The position numbers and the translations under genes are program-made. A model generated the notes under the pieces. The model searched no databases. It was not told the DNA's origin and saw only the letters and a list, made by a program, of their open reading frames with translations. A stretch of 64,000 bases of DNA from NCBI GenBank assembly GCA_001972305.1, contig BDDD01002113.1, positions 66,225 through 130,224 of the forward strand, read 5' to 3'. Position 1 is the stretch's first letter, and each line of letters begins with the position of its first letter. The stretch is from Cephalotus follicularis. Lineage: Eukaryota > Streptophyta > Magnoliopsida > Oxalidales > Cephalotaceae. Shown here in pieces: positions 56,887 to 64,000 of the stretch.

Positions 56887-58255
56887 TCAATCAAATAGGA
56901 AAGGATATGTCTCTCTCATATCGTCCTCACGCTCCCAGGTGCGCTCCATAGAACCATGATACTGCCATAGAACACTGACCAAAGGGATGGTCTTGTTCCT
57001 CAATACTCTGATCTGTCGGTCAACAATCTGTATAGGAGTCTCAAAAAATGATAAGTCAGGTTCCAGCAGAATCTGACTGTACTCAATAATGTGTGAAGGA
57101 TCTCGAACATATTTCCTCAACTGAGAAATATGGAACACATAATGAATTCCTGACAATGCTGGAGGCAAGGCAAGCCTGTAAGCAAGTCATCCAATCTGAT
57201 CCAATACCTCAAAAGGTCCAATAAAACGAGGAGAAAGCTTCCCTTTCTTCCCGAATCTCATGACTCCTTTAGTGGGCGACACTTTGAGGAAAACATGCTC
57301 ACCAACACCAAATTCCAAGCCTCTGTGATGAACATCAGCATAGCTTTTCTGTCTACTCTGTGCAACAATCAATCGGTCTTTAATCAATTTCACTTTCTCT
57401 GTGATAACCTGTACAATCTCTGGCCCCAAAATACTCTTTTCACTAACCTGATCCCAAAAAACTGGCGATCGGCACTTCCTACCATATAGGGCTTCATAGG
57501 GAGCCATCTGAATGCTCTCGTGGTAACTATTGTTGTATGAGAACTCAATAAAATGTAAGTAGTCATCCCAACTACCTCCAAAGTCGAGAACACATGCACG
57601 AAGCATGTCCTCCAAAGTCTGAATGGTCCTTTCGGACAAACCATCTGTTTGGGGATGAAAAGCAGTCCTGAAACTCAATTCGGTACCCATAGCTACCTAT
57701 AACTTCCTCCAAAAACTGGAAGTGAAACGAGAGTATCGATCTGAAATGATGCTAACAGGAGCTCCATGTGCTTTAACAATCTCTTTCAAGAACAATCTGG
57801 ATTTCTCTAGAATAAGTCATCCGAATTAGCAGAAAGTGGGCCGACTTCGTGAGTCGGTCGACAATAACCCATATACCATCGTGTCTATCATGAGTCATAG
57901 GTAACCCGGACACGAAATCCATGTTGATATGCTCCCATTTCCACTCAGGAATGAGCAAAGGCTGAAGCAAGCCTGCCGATCTCTGGTGCTCTGCCTTAAC
58001 TTGCAGACAAGTGAGGCATCTCGATACAAATTCCACGATTTCTCTATTTATGCTAATCCACCAATAGCTAAGTTTTAGGTCACAAAACAACTTCGTACTC
58101 CCAGGATGGATAGAGAGACGAGATTTATGAGCTCGAGAAAGAAGCTCTTCCTTCAACTTGCCATCGGTTGGAATGCAAACTATGTTCTTGTATGTCAATA
58201 ACCCATCCTTAAATCGGGAGAAATCGGGTTTCAATCTTTCATCAATAGAAATAGC
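56887..58255 (-). pseudogene. pol: Element 4 integrase and chromodomain-like tail
   Basis: From KLKEELLSRAHKSRLSIHPG (zinc-binding His pair) and CLTCLQVKAEHQ (Cys pair). Catalytic residues: D in NMDFVSGLP, D in [10 protein letters not shown] near 57740 in another frame, E in [11 protein letters not shown]. Then VGEHVFLKVSPTKGVMRF, HYVFHISQLRKY and the chromodomain-like PIQIVDRQIRVLRNKTIP with TWEREDDMRE. Frames break near 57770 and 57690 and a stop lies near 57185. Without RNase H upstream, the N-terminus starts abruptly at AISIDERLKPDFSRF, the sequence normally between RNase H and integrase. Confidence 0.9.
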
Positions 58256-59228
58256 CACTCTCTGAAATCACTATCCCACACAAGGGCATCGTTCTTCTGT
58301 GTCAATCTGGTCAAAGGTGTAGCAATACGGGAAAATCCCTACACAAACCGACGATAATACCTTGCTAAACCCAAGAAGCTGCGAACTTTGGAAGCATTCG
58401 TCGGTCATTTCCAATATTTCACTGCCTCAGCTTTCGATGGATCCACTGATAAACCGTCACCAGAAACAATATGCCCGAGGAAAGCAATCTCTGATAACCA
58501 AATTCGCACTTGTCGAATTTGGCATACAATCGGTGATCTCTCAATGTCTGCAATACAATGTAGAGGTGCTGGGCATGCTCCTCATCGGTCCTAGAATAGA
58601 CCAAGAGGTTATCAATGAACACTACAATGAACTGATCCAAATAATGTCTGAACACTCGGTTCATCAGGTCCATGAAATCCACAGGAGCATTAGTCGCACC
58701 AAAAGGCATAACTAAGAACTCATAATGGCCCTATCTCGATTTGAAAGCCGTCTTCGGAATATCCTCCGGTCTGACTTTCAACTGGTGGTAGCCCGATCTC
58801 AAGTCGAGCTTAGAAAACACTGTCGCTCCTCTGAGTTGGTCAAACAGTTCATCAATGTGTGTTAGAGGGTACTTATTCTTTACTGTAACTTTATTAAGCT
58901 GTCGATAGTCAATACACATACGGAGCGATCCATCTTTCTTCTTGAAGAAAAGAACAGGTGCTCCCCAGGGTGAAACACTAGGTCTTATAAAACCTTGGTC
59001 CAGAAGATTCTGTAACTGTATCTTTAACTCTTTCAATTCTATCGGTGCCATACGGTACGGTGCTTGACAAATCTGTGTAGTTCTCGGTATCAAATCAATC
59101 ATAAACTCCATCTCTCTGTCTGGCGGCAATGACGTCAAATCCGGAGGAAAAACATCTCCGAACTCGCGAACCACTGGAATATCTTCCAGTTTCGGCCGCC
59201 ATCTATCGGTATCAAGAATATGTGCCAA
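58256..59228 (-). pseudogene. pol: Element 4 reverse transcriptase
   Basis: [87 protein letters not shown]. The usual FIDD is FIDN ([11 protein letters not shown] near 58600), changing the second catalytic Asp to Asn. A stop near 58729, a frameshift near 58500 and a further stop in YRRFV-GFSRIA follow. At about 58255 the reading passes from TRLTQKNDALVWDSDF straight into the pre-integrase region; the whole RNase H is absent. Confidence 0.92.
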
Positions 59229-59243
59229 AAACCCCTGGCATCC

Positions 59244-59700
59244 CTATCGTAACAATCTGTCCGCATGCAAAGCCGAAATCATCGAAACAAACAATGGCTC
59301 TAAGGTGCCAAGAAACCGAAAAGGTGGTCGTCTCGGAGGACTGAAAACCACTACTTTCCGATGACAAACCACCTGAGCAAAGCTAGCAGACAACCAATCC
59401 ATGCCAAGAATCACATCTAGGCTATCCATCGGTAAAATAATAAGATCGGCTAATAAGCAACGAACATCAATCTCTACAATACAATCTCTACACACTCGAT
59501 CGGTGGTCGCTGACTCACCGAGAGGTGTGGATCCTCCATCAAGAAAGGAAGGTATTCGGGTCTCAAACCAACATGGGAGACAAAATGCAATGCAATGAAT
59601 AAATGGGATGAACCCGGATCAATAAGAACCCATGCTAGAAGCTGAAAGAGTCGAATGGTACCTCTAATCACAACATCTGACCCTGCTGCAGCACTCGATT
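59244..59700 (-). pseudogene. pol: Element 4 protease
   Basis: VQARVFAM-type lead, VVIRGTIRLFQLLAWVLIDPG then SSHLFIALHF: active site D-P-G-S where D-T-G is usual. Then CIVEIDVRCLLADLIILPMD, DVILGMDWLSASFAQV and FRFLGTLEPL. A frame change lies near 59480-59495. Aspartic protease that would process Gag-Pol. Confidence 0.88.
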
Positions 59701-60782
59701 CCATAGCAAACACTCTAGCCTGAACTGTCGAAGCAGAACTCAAAGGCTGCTTCCCCTTGGACTGCGAAGTCCCATGGGAAGAAGACGGTACACTAGCTAT
59801 CGGTGCAGGTGGAGGCGGTGCCCGCTGTGTCTGATCCAATCCTCTAGGACGAGAACTCCGAGGACAGTCTCGAGCAATGTGGTCGGAACCACCACAAACC
59901 AAGAAATAGCCCAAGAACCATCTACAATTCTCAGAAGTATGGTTAGTCTTCTGATAATGCGCACAAGGAACCGTAGCACTCTGATTACTACTTTCAAAAA
60001 ATTTGGAGGGTGTACCCTGACTAGGTGCTGAAGATCGGTCTCCTCGGCGTGCATTCCTCGATCTGCCTCTCCTCCGAGAACGGGACAGATTCCCGCTATC
60101 TTGATTGCTACCATGAGAACCAGGTGAGGGGCTACTATCAGTCTTCTGTGATTTAGCATTGCCATTGTCACTACCACCCTGTCAAGAAGAAGGAGTAGGC
60201 CTGGTGTGGGCTATATCTCTCATCAATTTAGCCTCAGCTGCAATATCTTAAAGCTGCATGGCTCGGGAAGAAATATCTGATATAGAGGTCAACCCTAAGG
60301 GAGTCAGTTGCCTCCTCAAATCCAATCTCAGTCCCCGAAGGATCTTCTTTGCTCTACGCTATTGGCCTTCCACTAAGTATGGGGCAGATTGCTCTAACTA
60401 TGTGAATCTCGCCTCATACTCAGCAACTATCATGCTTCCTTGTACCAAGTTAGCATATTCAATCTCTCTTCTGTCTGTCTCTACCTGAGGGTAGTACCTT
60501 GCATTGAATTCTCTTTTGAAGGCATCCCAAGAGCGGACTGTGCCATTCCTTGTCCAAACCTGTGTTAACCATAGCCCACCAGTGCTCAGCTTCTCCTTGG
60601 AGCATATACACTGCCAATACCAATTTATGTTCATTATCACATCCCATGACTTCAAAGATTTTCTCCAAATGAGTTAGCCAAAACTCAGCAAGGGTAGGAT
60701 CAGGGAGTCCTACAAATGCTGGAGGCTGAAACTTTAAGAAGCGGCTCAACAACGGGATGATCATATACAATCTCTTTTCCAA
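59701..60782 (-). pseudogene. gag: Element 4 gag with zinc knuckles
   Basis: Capsid: FLKFQPPAFVGLPDPTLAEF, LVLAVYMLQGEAEHWWAMV, FKREFNARYYPQVETDRREI and GSMIVAEYEARFT. A serine-, asparagine- and arginine-rich linker follows (about 60030-60180), then knuckles: a first one decayed (CAHYQKTNHTSENC, with Tyr in place of the second Cys) and a second, CGGSDHIARDC. Stops near 60396, 60178 and elsewhere and at least two frameshifts. The N-terminus beyond 60782 leads into the Sirevirus-like LTR. Confidence 0.87.
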
Positions 60783-60844
60783 TAAAGCAATACCATGAAT
60801 AGATAAGGACCTACATCATGAGAATCCATTCAGTCAATCTCAAT

Positions 60845-62128
60845 TGATATAAAACACTCTTGCAATATACAAGAGGGGGGGTGAATTGAATATTGAAGTA
60901 AATGCGGAAATTTAAAAACTTTAAATGTAAATAGACAAGGAAAGAAAAACTTGTCCGAAATTTAGAGTGGTTCGGCTAACTCTTGCCTACGTCCACTTTT
61001 CCCAAGGGAGCTCCTTGAGTTTCCACTATCTCGATTTGATTAAGGCAGCAAATCGTTACACCTCACAATTTCGTGATTGACCTCAATCACAAGACTTTGA
61101 CCTCAAAGCCTTAGAGGATTCTCCTCTTTTACAAGTAATATGAAAGTGTTTTACAAGAACCTCTTAAAGTAGGTTGATGTGAATAAGTATAGCTCACAAA
61201 ATGAAACACTCAGATACACTCAAAGAAAGAAGCTTAGAAGCTTTGTTGAACAATGTAGAGCACTTTGAGCTTTTGGCACACTAGATAGCTTGAATTGGAT
61301 TTCTCTTGATGTTGTGTGATTGATGTAGATAATTCTGAATTGTAGTAGTTATTGGTTTTTCTTCTGAGGTTTCATGCTTCCTTTTATAGCCTGAAAAGGT
61401 TTATAGCCGTTGCTTAAATTGTGGAAGCTTTTGATTAAAGAATGTGAGTTGCATTTGTTGAATTTTATCTCTGCTGGTGGAAAGACGTCGACTTCTTTGA
61501 GAAAGGCGTCGATGTCTTTTAGCTGGTAGCCGTTAGAAGTGGTTAAACTAGCCGTTCCAGGTTTCCCGGGTGTTGTCCATTTGAAAAGGCGTCGACTTCT
61601 TTTTGAAAGGCGTCGATGTCTTTTCTGGGAAATCTCCAGGTCTTGTAGTTTGAACATCACATCGATCTCTATCCTTGGAGTCGATGCTTTTTCTGGGAAT
61701 GTTGAAAATGACGTCGATCTCTATTTCAAGGCGTCGATGTCTTTTGCTTAGACGTCGATGTCTTTTGATTAAGGATCGATGTCTTTGAGTGCATTTTGAT
61801 ACAGAAGCTTCTGTCTTGAAAAATGACTAAACACGTCGATGTTATCACTGAAGTAGTCGATGTCATCTTGAAAGTAGTCAACGTCTTCTGGAAGTAGTCG
61901 ACTTCTTTTGGTACGGACGTCGATCTCTATTACTGGGAGGACGATGCTTTCTTTGCAGTTAATCCTGTACAAAAGACGTCGATGCTATTTGTAAAGGAGT
62001 CGACTTCTTTTTCTGCAGATTGGTTTTTAGACTTTGATATTCAACTTGTAATTCCTTGCACATCAAGTAACTTAGTTAGATGCAAATATGTTATCATCAA
62101 AACAAGGATTGAGACTTAATTGTCAACA
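60845..62128 (-). repeat. Sirevirus-like LTR
   Basis: Minus TGTTGACAATTAAGTC at 62128 to GAGTGTTTTATATCA at 60845, with the ATTCACCCCCCCTCTTG end typical of Sirevirus LTRs. TATA-like GGCTATAAAAGGAAGC (minus) at 61376-61391. It aligns with the Copia-2 LTR outside the palindrome cluster. The flanking pentamers (TCAAT, AATCA) do not match, so it is treated as the 3' LTR of an element extending right. Confidence 0.85.
61481..62010. repeat. Palindromic cluster (GACGTCGATGTC type), Sirevirus-like LTR
   Basis: About eighteen copies (AAAGACGTCGACTTC, AAGGCGTCGATGTCTTTT, GTAGTCGATGTC), 118-647 bases from the LTR start and about 90 bases upstream of the TATA box, the same place as the differently built cluster in Copia-2. 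Confidence 0.9.
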
Positions 62129-62308
62129 AATCATTCATATAATTGTAAACACAATTCATAAAACACAATCATAAACACAATTAACATAAACATTTCATTA
62201 ATATCATTAATTTAAAACTTGTTCATTACATCCAAGGGAAAAACAATGAACACAAGGGTTCATAGCAACATCAAAACAACAATAAAAAAAACAAACAACA
62301 TCAAAACA
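62129..62308. other. AT-rich spacer between ORF and LTR
   Basis: No gene, and no clear purine tract next to the LTR start where a PPT is expected; either diverged or not the original element junction. Confidence 0.6.
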
Positions 62309-63619
62309 TCAAGACTCAGCAGGAGTGGAATCATCGGATGCGGATTCATCTCCCGAAGTTTCTTCACATTGATCAATTGTCTTTGATTGAGCAAGCTTCC
62401 TTTCTATCCTCTTTAAACGTCTCTTCATGACCTTTAAATCATAAAAGATAGTGCCATCAATGTGTTGGAAGTCCTTTTGAATTACTTTATGATCACCTTC
62501 CAATCGATTGAGCCGTGAGTTGACTTCTTGAAGAGAGGCTTCCATGGCAGAAAATTTTGCTTGCATAAACTCCATCATGCGATCGTAGTCAGTGGAGGAT
62601 GATGTTCCTTCTGCATGAGGTTGAGCAGGGGCAGATGGTGCAGGGGCATTTTGTTCCCAAGGAGGGTTGTCCTCTTGCTCCTCCCTTGCAAGTCTTGGAG
62701 CTTGATCCGCTCTAGGCACATATGTCCATACTCCTTGCTCCTTCTTCCATCCCATAAGATTTAAAGTGCTTTTGTTGTACGTGTCTTCCTTTTTCAATTT
62801 CGTAGATATCTCTCCTTCAAGAGGAATGTGATAGTGTAGGAAGATAAGTGTGAGAATGGATCCGTAAGGAAGGACCGATTTCTTTTGAGAGAACGCTCGT
62901 ACCATTGTTTTGAGAATCAAGAGAGGGAAACAAAACTCAATCTTCGATAGGATGCACCACATTATAAACACTTGCATCCGAGACAATTTGGCATACCCTC
63001 CACCGGTGGGTAGAATTTGATGCACGATGAGGTGGTGGAGGAGCCGATGATCAACAGACAAACAATTGGTTGTAAGAGCCATGTTAGGATGAACGTTTGG
63101 ATCATTGGGATACAAAATCGAGAGAATTTGGTTAGGGTGAAAACCCTCAACCTCCGGCCATTTTTTATGTTCGAAGACATAAATGCCGGTGTGTGGAATG
63201 TGGAGGATTGAAGCTAGAATCCTAGCATCAAGATACATTCGTTGACCTTTAACAACAGATGTGATGGCAAATTCTTCGTTTTGAGCCGAAACCATTTTTA
63301 GGTTAGAGTAAAAATCTTTAACCAATTTTATGTAAAAAGGGTTAGAGATTTGGACAAGAGGGAGTAAATGTAGGTCATCTAACCATGAAACAAACGAGAA
63401 TTCGGAGGAACAGAAATCAAAATCGATGTTTCTGCCTCCCATTACCCGTTTCTCAACAAAACTTAGGGTTTTAATCGGAACAGGGTGTTCGGATGAGGAA
63501 TCGGAGTGGGAAGACTCAGAAGATGATTCCCTAACCTCTAATCTCTGCTTTTTAGTAGATTTCTTGGGTTGAGAAGACGAAGGAGCCTGCTTTTTGGTAG
63601 CTCGCTTTGTCCTTGGCAT
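62309..63619 (-). CDS. Sirevirus-associated extra ORF (plant transposon protein, Transposase_32-like)
   Basis: An uninterrupted 436-codon ORF, the longest real one here. Start ATG 63619 (MPRTKRATKKQAPSSSQPKK) follows a long pyrimidine-rich leader. Residues 1-50 are basic and serine-rich, perhaps with nuclear signals (KKSTKKQR). Residues 60-300 are a globular region with the cues of the 'putative plant transposon protein' family (FYSNLKM, MYLDARILASILHIP, PNMALTTNCLSVDHRLLHHL, and a hydrophobic LILKTMVRAF stretch). Then comes a proline-rich linker and, at about 345-412, a likely coiled coil (MMEFMQAKFSAMEASLQEVN, RLKRIERKLA), ending acidic and serine-rich. It precedes a Sirevirus-like LTR in the same direction, where Sireviruses often carry an extra ORF. 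Function is unknown; an envelope role is not shown (no signal peptide or clear C-terminal membrane segment). Family call from memory of motifs. Confidence 0.65.
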   Translation of the reverse strand: MPRTKRATKKQAPSSSQPKKSTKKQRLEVRESSSESSHSDSSSEHPVPIKTLSFVEKRVMGGRNIDFDFCSSEFSFVSWLDDLHLLPLVQISNPFYIKLVKDFYSNLKMVSAQNEEFAITSVVKGQRMYLDARILASILHIPHTGIYVFEHKKWPEVEGFHPNQILSILYPNDPNVHPNMALTTNCLSVDHRLLHHLIVHQILPTGGGYAKLSRMQVFIMWCILSKIEFCFPLLILKTMVRAFSQKKSVLPYGSILTLIFLHYHIPLEGEISTKLKKEDTYNKSTLNLMGWKKEQGVWTYVPRADQAPRLAREEQEDNPPWEQNAPAPSAPAQPHAEGTSSSTDYDRMMEFMQAKFSAMEASLQEVNSRLNRLEGDHKVIQKDFQHIDGTIFYDLKVMKRRLKRIERKLAQSKTIDQCEETSGDESASDDSTPAES

Positions 63620-64000
63620 ATTGACAAACAGTTTGTGTGCACAAGGGGAAAGAACAAAGATTGAAACAAACAGTGGATTTGGACAGACGAAAGACGATGT
63701 TTGTAGAAGAAAAGAGATAGGAGATGATTTACGATCGACTTAGAAAGATTTTTGAAGAAAAACAGAAAGATTGGAAAATTTTTGAAAATTTGAAAAACAG
63801 AGGGAAAGTGAGAGATGAGCAAAATGTTGACTTTTTATGAAGAAGTCGAGTTCTGGGGAAAAGACGTCGACGTGATTCCAAAAGGAGTCGACGCGAATTT
63901 AAAAATTGGCTGTAAAAATGTAAAAACGGTAAAGGAATCGACGCATTTGAAAAAGAGGTCGACGTGTTTTAGAAAAACACATAGGGATCGACGTTTTTCA
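63620..64000 (-). other. Leader of the extra ORF, with palindrome cluster
   Basis: The 240 bases before the ATG are CT-rich without ATG-led ORFs, like a 5' leader. A possible TATA-like TTCATAAAAAG (minus) is near 63830-63840. GTCGAC-type motifs (AAGACGTCGACGTG, GGAGTCGACGCG, GGTCGACGTG, GGATCGACG) fill 63860-64000 and continue to the window edge. Confidence 0.65.

Larger units (their letters stand above)
54290..60844 (-). mobile_element. Element 4: Tekay/Del-like chromovirus without RNase H (5' end missing)
   Basis: 3' LTR 54290-56832, PPT 56833-56845 and gag-PR-RT-INT-chromodomain in one direction. It is cut at 60844 inside the 5' region by a Sirevirus-like LTR, so its 5' LTR and PBS lie right of the window. 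RNase H is missing between RT and integrase, and the RT active site is changed, so it is inactive. Confidence 0.87.

Noticed and set aside
60845..62128. Solo LTR with target duplication
   Set aside because: Flanking pentamers TCAAT and AATCA do not match; an element extending right is more likely.
62309..63619. Retroviral envelope protein
   Set aside because: No signal peptide, cleavage site or convincing terminal membrane anchor; position alone is not enough.

Overview
This window is plant nuclear DNA made almost entirely of nested LTR retrotransposons. The evidence is: initiator-tRNA-Met and tRNA-Asp type primer binding sites, Ty3 chromovirus and Ty1/Copia polyproteins, TATA-driven LTRs of 1-3.3 kb, and 5-bp target-site duplications (TSDs). 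I saw no bacterial operon, rRNA, tRNA or CRISPR array. The species cannot be fixed from this sequence; a repeat-rich angiosperm is the safest statement. I found no complete host gene. The only long uninterrupted element ORF is 62309-63619 (minus).

Layout. A Ty1/Copia element on the minus strand ('Copia-1', 3880-45518 plus sequence left of the window) fills the left 45 kb. Its 3' LTR is broken by an LTR of 'family B' (2137-3879), itself broken by an LTR of 'family A' (1-2136). Its coding region carries three solo LTRs: family B 6194-8882 (TSD CATAT), family C 9797-13109 (TSD AGTCT) and family A 13729-15464 (TSD ATGGT/GTGGT). Its 5' LTR is split by a 26-kb Ty3 Tekay/Del-like chromovirus (18370-44444, TSD TTAAT). 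That chromovirus contains a family B solo LTR (20830-28720, TSD ATACC), which contains a non-autonomous family C element (22016-27450, TSD CAGTC). It also contains an Athila/Tat-like element (32152-40986, TSD AGTAC), which contains a gutted 1.4-kb Ty3 relic (37223-38608, TSD GGATG).

Right of Copia-1 lie a Ty3 gag-protease element on minus ('element 3', 45519-51759, with a family A solo LTR 48768-50905, TSD AGCAT in its LTR), the 3' end of a Sirevirus-like Copia on plus ('Copia-2', 51760-53511), a family-B-like LTR remnant (53512-54289), a chromovirus on minus ('element 4', 54290-60844) and the 3' end of a second Sirevirus-like element on minus (60845-64000) with an extra ORF. Reading the breaks together gives up to seven nesting levels; the innermost joins are proved by matching TSDs, the outer ones inferred because partners lie outside the window.

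The most unusual signal is a set of dense clusters of short imperfect palindromes, mostly centred on GTCGAC or close variants. They occur in LTRs of several unrelated Ty3 and Ty1 families, in a Copia leader and upstream of the Sirevirus-like ORF. The arms differ between families and even between members of one family (GCG..CGC, CAG..CTG, GAC..GTC, GGC..GCC), while dyad symmetry and cluster position are kept. In several LTRs the cluster is just upstream of the TATA box.
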